64,000 nt of DNA, from positions 5,846,446 through 5,910,445 of the forward strand of contig NC_090172.1 of assembly GCF_024679245.1 (NCBI RefSeq). Direction: 5' to 3'. The DNA is from Pseudorasbora parva (taxonomy: Eukaryota; Chordata; Actinopteri; Cypriniformes; Gobionidae). Within the stretch, counting starts at the first letter, position 1. Every line of letters begins with the position of its first letter. Below are positions 1 through 8,989 of this stretch, in pieces. The notes beneath the pieces were generated by a model that saw only the letters and a list, made by a program, of their open reading frames with translations, searched no databases and was not told where the DNA came from. Position numbers and translations under genes: made by a program.

Positions 1-1548
1 CAGCTTCTGGACACAGAGAAAGATGACGAAACAGACAAAGAACAAAGAAATGAAATAGAAAGACTTCAAGAGACCCTGGAGGAGCTCCGTCATGACACCG
101 ACCGACGAATACAGTCAGAGAAAGACGCCAGAAAAAACCTCGACGAAAAGCTTCGGCGTGGCGAAGCCCTCCTGGAGAGAGCCCATGATGAACTTAAAGA
201 CAGAGACATTAACGCTAAAGTCTGTGCAAAACATTTGCAGTCGGCACAAGCCGAGATCGACGAGCTCATCCAGCAAAGACACGAGCTCAAAGATGAACTT
301 GACATGGTGCACAGAGAACTGAGACAATCATATAAAGTGCAACGTGACCGGAAGGGGGAAACACACAACACAGAGTTTCCCCTGACCGATTACTCCGCAC
401 CTTTGCACCAAGAAGCAAGAACTATGAAGGGGGATGACAGCCCCCTGTGTAAAAGATCACCTGCCAGTCTCCACGAATCCCCGTCAGCAGCAGAGGAAAG
501 GACGCCCTTCCAGGAAGTCAAGGTCGACAGCCACAAAGCCTCAAAGAACCTTGACAAGCTGGCCAGAAATATTCCTACCTTCAGCCCAGACCCGGCAGGA
601 GGACACGACATCCACGCATACTTAAAAGACATAGACTTTTACTTGCAAACTGTCGCTCACGCGAACAACTGGGACAGACTGTACCTGCTCAGGGCCACGT
701 CTAATCGGGACGTACGCAGCTTTCTGGATCGACAACCAGAGGCCATCAAAGCGGACTACTGGCATCTACGACAAGCTCTAATTCGTGAGTACTCCGATCC
801 CGAGTCAGACCAGGGGCTCATCACTGCCATGGAACTCAAGCAAGCCCGACTCGAGACCTCACAGAACTTTTATAACAGACTGCGACGTGCTTACTTCGGG
901 GCACGTAACGACCCAGGCATGGAGGAGGACATCAACTTCAAAACTCTTTTCCTCCGAAACCTGCACCCCACCATCAGTCACCACCTGGGGGTGCTGGCGT
1001 GCCCGCGCAGGATGGACATGCAACAGTTAAGAGACTTGGCTCACAAAGCTTATGTCAAACAGAAAACCATTTCTGAAAAGACTGTAAAACAGCCCACCAT
1101 CTGCCCTGTCTCTGAGCACCACCCAGAGCTAACCCTAGAGGGCGCCCAACAGAGCCACAGTTACCGACCCGTCAACAGAGAGTCCAAACCACTCCACGCC
1201 AGCAGAGGGCAGCGTAGTCATAATGGCGACCGGCCACGGTACCAGAGCGATCGCTCTGAAAGATCCTGGGAACCGCCTCGCCCCTTTCACAACCAAAAGG
1301 GGGTGGGCACCTGGGAAGCTGGCCGACAACCCAGACGGAGCCGAAACGAACCTCCGGGTCCACCCAGCCCAGAAAGCCAGCGACGAGGCCACCCTCGACG
1401 GGACAATGGCAGGCCCAGACCTGAACCCACGTCTGGCAAAGAAAGTGCAGCTGCTTCTGAGGTTACAGAGCTCTTAAAAACCCTGAAAGAGTTCCTCCGA
1501 CAGAAACCTCACAAGGAAGACAAGAAGGACGGACCAGGCACAGCATGA
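1..1548 (+). CDS. gag: Gag polyprotein of the endogenous retrovirus (5' partial)
   Basis: The frame is open from base 1 to the TGA at 1546-1548 (515 codons visible), so the first ATG in view (235) is probably not the real start. The first ~110 residues are rich in Glu, Lys, Arg and Leu with heptad-like spacing, suggesting a coiled coil. Roughly 540-1080 encodes a capsid-like helical region with a Gag-type stretch including NFYNRLRRAYFGARND, close to the major homology position of retroviral and Ty3 capsids. The C-terminal part (about 1140-1430) is Arg/Gly/Pro rich. No CCHC zinc knuckle is present in the visible protein; the basic tail may bind RNA instead, as the GR-rich tail of foamy virus Gag does. 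Gag would form the particle core. Pol follows in the same frame after one stop codon. Confidence 0.85.
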   Translation, partial: QLLDTEKDDETDKEQRNEIERLQETLEELRHDTDRRIQSEKDARKNLDEKLRRGEALLERAHDELKDRDINAKVCAKHLQSAQAEIDELIQQRHELKDELDMVHRELRQSYKVQRDRKGETHNTEFPLTDYSAPLHQEARTMKGDDSPLCKRSPASLHESPSAAEERTPFQEVKVDSHKASKNLDKLARNIPTFSPDPAGGHDIHAYLKDIDFYLQTVAHANNWDRLYLLRATSNRDVRSFLDRQPEAIKADYWHLRQALIREYSDPESDQGLITAMELKQARLETSQNFYNRLRRAYFGARNDPGMEEDINFKTLFLRNLHPTISHHLGVLACPRRMDMQQLRDLAHKAYVKQKTISEKTVKQPTICPVSEHHPELTLEGAQQSHSYRPVNRESKPLHASRGQRSHNGDRPRYQSDRSERSWEPPRPFHNQKGVGTWEAGRQPRRSRNEPPGPPSPESQRRGHPRRDNGRPRPEPTSGKESAAASEVTELLKTLKEFLRQKPHKEDKKDGPGTA

Positions 1549-1554
1549 CTAGAC
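1546..1554 (+). promoter_or_regulatory. Gag-Pol stop codon in UGA-CUAG readthrough context
   Basis: Gag ends with TGA followed directly by CTAGAC, and the pol frame is the same frame. UGA followed by CUAG is a known strong readthrough context in animal mRNAs and some viruses. Gammaretroviruses also make Gag-Pol by stop readthrough, though at UAG with a downstream pseudoknot. Inferred role: a fraction of ribosomes reads through to make Gag-Pol. An alternative is reinitiation at the ATG at 1555, six bases after the stop. Confidence 0.6.
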
Positions 1555-4500
1555 ATGATACCTGAAATCAACCTGCCTGACCCTCCTGCAACTGAATCAT
1601 CCACCCTGAACACTGTTCCCCAACCACAGACTAATGAACTAACTTTTGCACCCCCACACGTCAGCAGCACACCCACACGACAGCTGACAGCAACAGCCTC
1701 TAATCAAGACAGTATCATGGGGCAGCCCAGCGTACCAGAAAGCGCTGTTTTGATTATTTGCACGCATAATGAGACACTTGACACATATCCAGACGGCTTA
1801 TCAAGCAACACACAGGTCCCCACACCAAGACTCCTGGGAAACCTAATCGAGAAGGGGATGGCTCGAAAACTCTATCTGACTATCACTATGGAAAGGGAAT
1901 TTAAGCTCGAAGCCCTAGTTGACACTGGCTCCGACCTCACGCTTATATCCGCCCAACTGTTTGAAAGACTCAGATTTGAAGCACTGAGGCAAAATCGCAC
2001 CCTTAACCTTCACACTTGTAAGCTAAATGTGCAGTCGTATAGCCAAAACGACATCCAGCTCAAGCACGTAGCTTCCATCCACCTGACAATTGGACCAATG
2101 AGCCTGATACATCCCGTCTATGTCTCCCCTATGAACGCTTATCCTTTCCTCATCGGAAAAGACCTGCTGGACCGCTTCGAACCTGTACTGGACTTCAAAC
2201 AGCTGAAAGTCTGGGCTCAAGTGCGTGACCCTCTGCCCCTTCAGACACACACATCGTCTGAGCAAGACTGTCAAGTCACAGAGGTCACGGGAACTCCCGC
2301 AGAGCCAGACTGCCAGGTCACAAAGGTCACGGGACCCCCTGCAGCACACTGTGACAACCCAGCCTCAGCCCCAAAGCCAAGTGCAAGTTCGCTACTCTGC
2401 ACATTTCAGCTAACCAAAGACTCTGATGCCTTCTGCCCCCGGGTCATGAATGACCTACAGCTGAATGACATCACCACCACAAACATTATTCTCGCACTAT
2501 GGGCCGATAACTCAGCCATTAGTCTCTCACTGTTCAAGTCACTCAGTGAAAAGGCACCACACACTCTTTACGCCAGCAAGCGCACCCGCTTTCCTTTGAA
2601 CTCATACCCCTCCTCTATGGAGTCCGCCAAAGGAGTCTGTGCGTTACACCTGAAATGGAACCACAGGTGCCTTACCCATTATTTTCTGGTCCTGCCGGAC
2701 CCGCCCCACGATGTTTACATCGGAGCAGACATTCTGATTCGCCTCCAGGCTCATGTGGACGTATGTAACGAAATGGTATGGGCTCCATTAACGTCACAGC
2801 CACCCTTTCCCATCAGCCTTGACAATCTCATGTCGGGACAGACCATCCCTGAAGTCTGCACGCTTGTCAGTGAACAAGGAACTGCAATACCAGCATACAC
2901 CAAAGGGGTCGCTGTGCGGCTCAACATGCGATGTGGTCAAACCTTAAACCACACGCTTAGTTCCTTCCAACCCTCACCCGAATGTGTGGAACTCGGACTC
3001 ACACTTGAAGCCACACCCCTCACTGAAGTGTCATCTCGTATTGTTTACATCCTGTTCAACAACTGCACAGCAATTGACATCAACATCCCAAAAGCCTTTC
3101 GACTGGGATGGCTAATCAGCAATGACTTTCATGACTTTGAACTTGTGTTACCCATCATTGGGCCCATTCCGCCCGCACTGATACCAGCAGAATGTACAGA
3201 CAACACCCTGTTCACTGTACCCTTCAAGTTCATCGCCATAACATCTGTCATGCCGGCGGCCAAAGATCAGGTCTGCCGGACGGAGCTGACAGAGGACAGT
3301 CACCTTGTAATATACACAGTCTCCCAACAGCCTGTCATGGAAACGGATGAACTAGCTGCACCCCTCCATACCAAACTGCCTGATGACACCCAGGTGGAGG
3401 AACCGTACCCCGGTTTTGAGTCTCAAGTGCAACAAATTCTACGAGACGCTAACGCGCTCCAAAATGAGACAGAACGTCAGGGACTCAGACGAGTCCTCTA
3501 TAAGTTTAAAGAATCCTTTGCCAAAGACTCATTAGACTGCGGGCTCACAAACCTCCACACGGTGCGCATCCCAACACAACCTGGTGCGCCTCCCACGTTT
3601 GTCAAGCAGTACAAGATCCCAATCGCTTCATACGAACCAGTGCAGAAGATTATCGAGTCCATGCTCGACAAAGGTGTCATCCGTCCATGTAACAGCACCT
3701 ACTCCGCCCCAATTTGGCCCGTGCTCAAACCCAACGGCACTTGGCGCCCAACAATAGACTATCGGAGATTGAATCAACAGGTGCCGCTGTCAAGGTGGCC
3801 AATGACTCAGTTGGAACAAGAAATACCCCGAATAAGGGGGGCCACAATCTTCTCTACACTTGATGTGGCCTCTGGATTCTGGACCATCCCAGTGCATCCA
3901 GAAGATCAACACAAGCTGGCCTTCACGTTTGGCAACCGACAATTCACCTTCAACAGGTGCCCGTTCGGATATGCTAACTCACCAGCTGAGTTCAACATCT
4001 TCCTTAACAAAGCCTGCCCGGATGCCAGAGTAAGAGGCAACTTAATCTACGTAGACGACGTTCTCATGAAGAGCGCCACGGTGGACGACCACCTGAAAGA
4101 AATAGACTATATTTTGAACCAATTATCCGCAGCCGGTGCCAAGATTGCCCTCCACAAGGGACAATGGTGCCGAACCAAGGTCAACTACGTTGGCCTGCTC
4201 ATCGGATCCCAAGGCATTGAACCTCAATCTAACCGAATTCATGCCATTCAAAACATCAAGCCCCCTACTAATGTTTCTAAGCTACGCAGTTTTCTTGGGG
4301 TATGCAATTACTCCCGACAATTCATCGAGAACTATTCAGACATTGCCAGACCGCTCACAGCCCTGCTAAAGAAAGACTCACCGTTTGTCTGGACCGAAGC
4401 TCAGGAACATGCCATGGCAGCACTAAAAAGACATTTATGCACAGCCCCATGCCTTGCTTACCCAGATCCACAGAAGGAATTCTACCTGGAAGCCGGGTTT

Positions 4501-6885
4501 TCCGACCACTGTCTTAGTGCTGGCCTTTATCAACGACATGACCAAGACAAAAAGGTGGTCGCATATGCCAGCAAAACGCTCCTCCCACCGGAGTGCAAGT
4601 TCTCGGACTGTGAAAAAGCTCTGTTCTGCACGGTGTGGGCCATACAGCGGTTCTCCAACTACATTGGGGCGCAGAAGGTTATCATAGAGACTTGCCACCA
4701 GCCCGTAATGTTCCTCAATAGCCAACGCATCCGAGATGGCGTAGTCACTAATTCACGTATCGCCACATGGCTGATGGCCCTCCAAGGCCGCAACGTTGAG
4801 GCACGATATGCACAGAACCACAAGTCTGCGCTGGGTAATGGCCTGGCTGCATGCCAGAACTGCTCTGATGACACGCCTACAGCTGCCGCTGATGAACAAG
4901 AACCCCAACAACAACAACTCACCTGTCACAGGTACTTTGAACTGAACGCGTGCCAAGACATGCCCACGGCCTACGTCGATGGGTGCTCCTACAACCACGA
5001 CGGCACCCTCAAAGCAGGTGCAGGTGTGCTATGGGTGAACGATCAGCCGTGCCCACCACGACACTTCATGCTGGGCCCCCAGTCATCGCAATATGCAGAA
5101 ATAGCAGCCATTCTCATAGCCTGTCAGATCGCGTCAGCCCATAACTTCAAAGAACTACTCATCTGTTCAGACTCTAACTACGCCAGGCTCAGTTTCATTT
5201 GCCACCTTCCAACCTGGAAACAAAATGGTTTCAAGACCGCTAACAACAAGCCAGTCAAGCACCAACACCTGTTCCAGGAATGTGACAACATCACAAGTAC
5301 ACATGAACTGACGGTGTACTGGAAAAAGGTCAAAGGCCATTCGAAACTACCCGGCCCCGACAAAGACTTAAATGACCAGACCGATGCCCTCGCAAAGATG
5401 GGCGCACTACACGGCGAGATGTGGGAACCTCCAAACCCCACACCCAGCCCCGCCGTGGCAGTGCTAACCCGCAGCAAACGACCAGCACCCGCCACGATGG
5501 CCGCCGCACAGTCACTGGCGCTCACGCCGCAGATTTCACACAACGACATCGCGGAAATGCAAGCCTCTGACACGGCAATTAAGACAATTTTCGACCACCT
5601 CTCTGACCCCTCCAACCACCCTATCTCTGACTCTGACCTCTCTGAGGATTCAAGCCTCAAGCAACTATACAACTCCAAACACATGATGCGTATACAGGAC
5701 GACATTCTGTGGTTTGCACCCGATGGCAGCACAACGCCACGGCTTGTGGTGCCACGATCGCAAAGGGGGGTGATGCTAATGTACGCCCACGACACACCAT
5801 GTGCAGGACACCACGGCACCAGAGCCACGTATGATACACTGAAACAGGTGGCATATTGGCCCGGCATGCAGCAAGATGTTGCGGAGTACGTCAGAGAGTG
5901 TCTGGTTTGCTGTCAGTTCCAACCGGCAAACCCGAACCACAGAGCCCCACTGCAACGCAGAGGAATCACGTTTCCGTGGTCAGACCTACAAATCGACTGG
6001 GTAGGACCCCTGCCCAGGTCCACAAGAGGCAACAAGTACTTTCTTACAGTGGTGTGCCAGTTTACCAAGTGGGTGGAGTGTCTACCAGCACCCAACGACA
6101 CAGCCCAGACCACAGCATACCTCCTGTTAAACCACGTTTTCTCACGGTTCGGATTGCCACTGAAAGTCAACTCAGACAGAGGCACCCATTTTACTGCCGA
6201 GATCATGCAACAAATCTGGAAATGCCTGGGGATACAGGCTAGACTGCACGTCAGTTACCATCCAATCGCATCAGGGCAAGTTGAAAGATCGAATCGCACA
6301 GTAGTCGCCATGCTGAGAAAGTACGTGTCCGCTAACCAAAAAGACTGGGATATGAAACTCCCCCTCGTGCTGATGGCCCTCAGAGCCACCCCGCAGGAAT
6401 CAACACGGGTATCCCCTTTTGAACTCATGACTGGGCGGCAGATGACTCTGCCACTACACCTGCTGTACCAACCCGGCGACTCCAACCTGGTCACCGCGTA
6501 CACCACATTCCAGTACCTCGATGAGCTCCATAGACATTTAAAAACAACTTTTGCCTTTGCTCAGCAACACTTGCAAAAGAGCGCTGAAGGTCAGAAAGCC
6601 TATTATGACCGCAAAGCCTCACACCAAGAACTGGAGGTGGGCAACAAGGTCTGGTATTACAACTTCAACCCGCCACCTTTGACAGGCTCCCGACGATTGT
6701 CAAAGAAATTTCTGCCCCACTGGACGGGACCCCATGAGATTATGAACAAACTCTCTCCCGTCGCATATCAGATTCAGCTAAACCAGGGACAAAGAGAACC
6801 AGTTCTCAAATGGGTTCACAGGAACCAGATCAAGAGACATGTGGCCACTAACAGAGAAAGACAGTTAGGGGCCAATGCAAGCTGA
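1555..6885 (+). CDS. pol: Pol polyprotein: protease, RT, RNase H, integrase
   Basis: 1776 codons from the first ATG; the readthrough frame itself opens at 1549. Numbering from that ATG: retropepsin with DTGS (catalytic Asp about 123); a second protease-like segment about 310-435 with ADNS in place of DTGS; a beta-rich linker about 440-560 of the kind seen between protease and RT in Ty3-like elements; RT with YVDD at 832-835; a Ty3-like RNase H/tether region about 925-1060; a second RNase H with acidic residues near 1142, 1182, 1206 and 1277; integrase zinc domain with His 1412 and His 1419/1420, Cys 1449 and 1452; catalytic Asp 1481, Asp 1541, Glu 1577 (35-residue spacing); and a C-terminal GPHE-type DNA-binding module. 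It would mature Gag, copy the RNA genome into DNA and integrate it. The frame is unbroken, and all key residues are present except in the second protease-like copy. Confidence 0.93.
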   Translation: MIPEINLPDPPATESSTLNTVPQPQTNELTFAPPHVSSTPTRQLTATASNQDSIMGQPSVPESAVLIICTHNETLDTYPDGLSSNTQVPTPRLLGNLIEKGMARKLYLTITMEREFKLEALVDTGSDLTLISAQLFERLRFEALRQNRTLNLHTCKLNVQSYSQNDIQLKHVASIHLTIGPMSLIHPVYVSPMNAYPFLIGKDLLDRFEPVLDFKQLKVWAQVRDPLPLQTHTSSEQDCQVTEVTGTPAEPDCQVTKVTGPPAAHCDNPASAPKPSASSLLCTFQLTKDSDAFCPRVMNDLQLNDITTTNIILALWADNSAISLSLFKSLSEKAPHTLYASKRTRFPLNSYPSSMESAKGVCALHLKWNHRCLTHYFLVLPDPPHDVYIGADILIRLQAHVDVCNEMVWAPLTSQPPFPISLDNLMSGQTIPEVCTLVSEQGTAIPAYTKGVAVRLNMRCGQTLNHTLSSFQPSPECVELGLTLEATPLTEVSSRIVYILFNNCTAIDINIPKAFRLGWLISNDFHDFELVLPIIGPIPPALIPAECTDNTLFTVPFKFIAITSVMPAAKDQVCRTELTEDSHLVIYTVSQQPVMETDELAAPLHTKLPDDTQVEEPYPGFESQVQQILRDANALQNETERQGLRRVLYKFKESFAKDSLDCGLTNLHTVRIPTQPGAPPTFVKQYKIPIASYEPVQKIIESMLDKGVIRPCNSTYSAPIWPVLKPNGTWRPTIDYRRLNQQVPLSRWPMTQLEQEIPRIRGATIFSTLDVASGFWTIPVHPEDQHKLAFTFGNRQFTFNRCPFGYANSPAEFNIFLNKACPDARVRGNLIYVDDVLMKSATVDDHLKEIDYILNQLSAAGAKIALHKGQWCRTKVNYVGLLIGSQGIEPQSNRIHAIQNIKPPTNVSKLRSFLGVCNYSRQFIENYSDIARPLTALLKKDSPFVWTEAQEHAMAALKRHLCTAPCLAYPDPQKEFYLEAGFSDHCLSAGLYQRHDQDKKVVAYASKTLLPPECKFSDCEKALFCTVWAIQRFSNYIGAQKVIIETCHQPVMFLNSQRIRDGVVTNSRIATWLMALQGRNVEARYAQNHKSALGNGLAACQNCSDDTPTAAADEQEPQQQQLTCHRYFELNACQDMPTAYVDGCSYNHDGTLKAGAGVLWVNDQPCPPRHFMLGPQSSQYAEIAAILIACQIASAHNFKELLICSDSNYARLSFICHLPTWKQNGFKTANNKPVKHQHLFQECDNITSTHELTVYWKKVKGHSKLPGPDKDLNDQTDALAKMGALHGEMWEPPNPTPSPAVAVLTRSKRPAPATMAAAQSLALTPQISHNDIAEMQASDTAIKTIFDHLSDPSNHPISDSDLSEDSSLKQLYNSKHMMRIQDDILWFAPDGSTTPRLVVPRSQRGVMLMYAHDTPCAGHHGTRATYDTLKQVAYWPGMQQDVAEYVRECLVCCQFQPANPNHRAPLQRRGITFPWSDLQIDWVGPLPRSTRGNKYFLTVVCQFTKWVECLPAPNDTAQTTAYLLLNHVFSRFGLPLKVNSDRGTHFTAEIMQQIWKCLGIQARLHVSYHPIASGQVERSNRTVVAMLRKYVSANQKDWDMKLPLVLMALRATPQESTRVSPFELMTGRQMTLPLHLLYQPGDSNLVTAYTTFQYLDELHRHLKTTFAFAQQHLQKSAEGQKAYYDRKASHQELEVGNKVWYYNFNPPPLTGSRRLSKKFLPHWTGPHEIMNKLSPVAYQIQLNQGQREPVLKWVHRNQIKRHVATNRERQLGANAS

Positions 6886-6950
6886 ACACAACCGCCGTCC
6901 CCGAAACGAGAAGACTGTCCCACCCACCTGGGACAAATCTCACTGACACA

Positions 6951-6959
6951 CACTCTCTC

Positions 6960-6996
<37 letters not shown>

Positions 6997-7009
6997 TGCC
7001 TGTAACAGG
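6951..7009 (+). promoter_or_regulatory. CT-rich polypyrimidine tract and splice acceptor for env mRNA
   Basis: A long CT repeat with few interruptions is followed by TGCCTGTAACAG, with the AG at 7007-7008. The env ATG begins one base after the acceptor. This is a textbook 3' splice site and would produce a singly spliced env mRNA. The donor is not in view, being presumably near the 5' LTR. Here the tract that pairs with U2AF is itself a microsatellite. Confidence 0.7.
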
Positions 7010-8776
7010 ATGCCACTGTGGATCCTGCTCCTGTGCCTCCAGACAATCAGAGGCCAGCCACCACCAGACATCATCACACCGGGTCCAGCCTCGGGCATCG
7101 TACTGAGAGAGCAACCTGGACTTCTGATCACCAACTGCCGAACCCACACTCAGAAGGTGTATGTCCGACTTGACCCCCGCAACGTCTACAACGCACACTA
7201 CCCCCGTGCAGTAGCCCAGTACAGCTGGGCCGGTGCTCGCTGGACAGAGGACTCTCTCCGCCACGCCGATGCTGATGTCACGCACATGCTAAAACAACTA
7301 GAGAAGATGACCGTCACCCAGGCAGAATTAGGTGGACACAACCGCCGCCCCAAACGGTTCCTGGGAGCGCTGCTCGGAGCCGCTGCCGCCGTCGGAACTC
7401 TGTTTAACATTGGTATGTCCAGTGTCAACGCAGTGAACATCGCCACAGTAAGACGACATGTGGCTGAAATCCAAACTGAACTTCCACAGCTCAAAGAGCA
7501 ACTCACCACACAGAGTGCCGCTCTACAGACTATCGGCAAGACGTTGAGAGGAACTGTGGTAATTCTAAACACCCACAGTGTCCTGTTGAACCAGACCGTG
7601 AACTCCATGAAACAGTTATTCACCGTCTTCCAAAATGACTTTGCCCAAACACAGCTAGTTACCGCCTTAATGACGGACATGTTACGGGAAATAAGCTCGT
7701 CCATCGACAGCTTAGCCATGGGTAGAATCCCACCGTACCTGATACCCTTAAGCCTGGTGCAAAACGTGTTGGCATCTGCGATCAACGCACCCACTGACCC
7801 GCTGCAGATACACCTAGCCTACTCATTGGGAAGCGCCATTCCCCTGTATGTGGATCCCGAGCAGAAAGAAATGGGTTTCCTCCTTAATTTACCCATCATC
7901 GAGTCGAGCCGAATCTACCGACTCAAAGACATTATTAATGTAGGCTTTTGGAAAGGTAACACCCACCTCAAGGTGCGCACTCCTCAGGTAGTCGCGTACC
8001 ATGACAGCGACACACAGCTGTACCTAGCCCCAAACCTACACATGTGTACCCTGACCAAAGACATTCATTATCTCTGCCCAAGCAAACCTTTCCTCCGAGA
8101 CAACACGGAGGGAATCTGCGGGTTGCAACCTATGCTCTGCAATACCCGCTGCCCCACCGACGCAACGCCTCGTACCCTAGTCACCGAGACGCAAGCAGAG
8201 ATCGTAGGTGACAGGTGGCTCGTCAACACTCCCGTGTGCACCGCCACACTGATCTACGACCAACACGACACTGCGACTCGTATCAACCTGCTGGATCAGA
8301 GCATGTGGGTCCAGGTACCACGAGGAGCCATCCTCCACCTGGACGACTTGGCCTTGTACCACCTCCCGAGCGAAGAATACCAGTCGGAACTGGAAATCCC
8401 CGCCTTCTTCAAGGACCACAACTTCACCCTCGCTCCCGAGTTAGAATTGTGGATTGAGAAAGGGGGGCCCCAGCTCATTGACATTGCTCCCCTCGATACA
8501 GCCCTCCAAGCATTGTCCCGAATACCCATCCTGAATAACTCTCCTGTGGTCCAAACCTGGACCGCAGCTGACACTGCGCTATGTGTCTCTATGATCTTCG
8601 GCAATACCCTAACCCTGGGCATCGCTTTCCTCCTGTACAGAAAATTCAACCAGATGAGAACCTCCACAGCCAAGCTCACAACGGCCGTGTCCGGGGGTCT
8701 CCGATGGAAACCCCGGAGGGAAATTACAACGCCCGGAGCAGAGACGGACCTCATCGAGCTGGCGCCCCAGCCGTAA
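7010..8776 (+). CDS. env: Envelope protein with F-type (F2/F1) fusion glycoprotein layout
   Basis: 588 codons. The N-terminus is hydrophobic (LWILLLCLQ) and fits a signal peptide. A furin-type RPKR occupies residues 113-116 and is followed by FLGALLGAAAAVG, a glycine/alanine-rich fusion peptide. This gives a short first subunit of about 116 residues and a long second one of about 472, the F2/F1 order of paramyxovirus-like F proteins and the reverse of the usual large-SU/small-TM proportion. A long helical heptad region covers about 135-215, a cysteine cluster about 345-410, and a membrane segment about 522-543, with a 45-residue tail. I see no CX6CC motif or typical retroviral immunosuppressive segment. 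It would be a membrane fusion protein on the virion or cell surface. The start is fixed by the splice acceptor immediately upstream. Confidence 0.88.
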   Translation: MPLWILLLCLQTIRGQPPPDIITPGPASGIVLREQPGLLITNCRTHTQKVYVRLDPRNVYNAHYPRAVAQYSWAGARWTEDSLRHADADVTHMLKQLEKMTVTQAELGGHNRRPKRFLGALLGAAAAVGTLFNIGMSSVNAVNIATVRRHVAEIQTELPQLKEQLTTQSAALQTIGKTLRGTVVILNTHSVLLNQTVNSMKQLFTVFQNDFAQTQLVTALMTDMLREISSSIDSLAMGRIPPYLIPLSLVQNVLASAINAPTDPLQIHLAYSLGSAIPLYVDPEQKEMGFLLNLPIIESSRIYRLKDIINVGFWKGNTHLKVRTPQVVAYHDSDTQLYLAPNLHMCTLTKDIHYLCPSKPFLRDNTEGICGLQPMLCNTRCPTDATPRTLVTETQAEIVGDRWLVNTPVCTATLIYDQHDTATRINLLDQSMWVQVPRGAILHLDDLALYHLPSEEYQSELEIPAFFKDHNFTLAPELELWIEKGGPQLIDIAPLDTALQALSRIPILNNSPVVQTWTAADTALCVSMIFGNTLTLGIAFLLYRKFNQMRTSTAKLTTAVSGGLRWKPRREITTPGAETDLIELAPQP

Positions 8777-8989
8777 CAAACACCTGCTCCCGACTGCCCG
8801 ACTCACCTACCATCCATCCATCGTGATGGGAGGCTGTCCGAGAATAACCTCAGAAACCGAAGGCTGAAGAAAAACAACAATTAAGAAACCACTAGCCACT
8901 TGACCCTCATGATCCACCTGTCATCCGACCAAAACGATAACTGTCATCCGACGATGTCATACGGACTTCGTCAGATGAAAAGGGGGAAC
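8777..8989 (+). other. Short 3' noncoding stretch with polypurine tract
   Basis: No reading frame continues after env. The tract GAAAAGGGGGAA at 8977-8988 directly precedes the TG that opens the LTR, as expected for the plus-strand primer of reverse transcription. Short direct repeats of TCATCCGACC/TCATCCGACG occur just upstream at about 8921-8953. Confidence 0.7.

Noticed and set aside
5178..5867. 229-codon frame on the minus strand
   Set aside because: Antisense shadow of the integrase/RNase H part of pol; no family motif in it.
1555..6885. Ty3/gypsy (errantivirus-like) assignment of the element
   Set aside because: Ty3 relatives with F-like env exist in insects, but YVDD, the second RNase H and stop readthrough fit a retrovirus better. 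Not fully excluded without a phylogeny.
7198..7794. 198-codon frame on the minus strand
   Set aside because: Antisense shadow of env.
7010..8776. Classical gamma-type SU/TM envelope
   Set aside because: The cleavage site is near the N-terminus and no CX6CC motif was seen.
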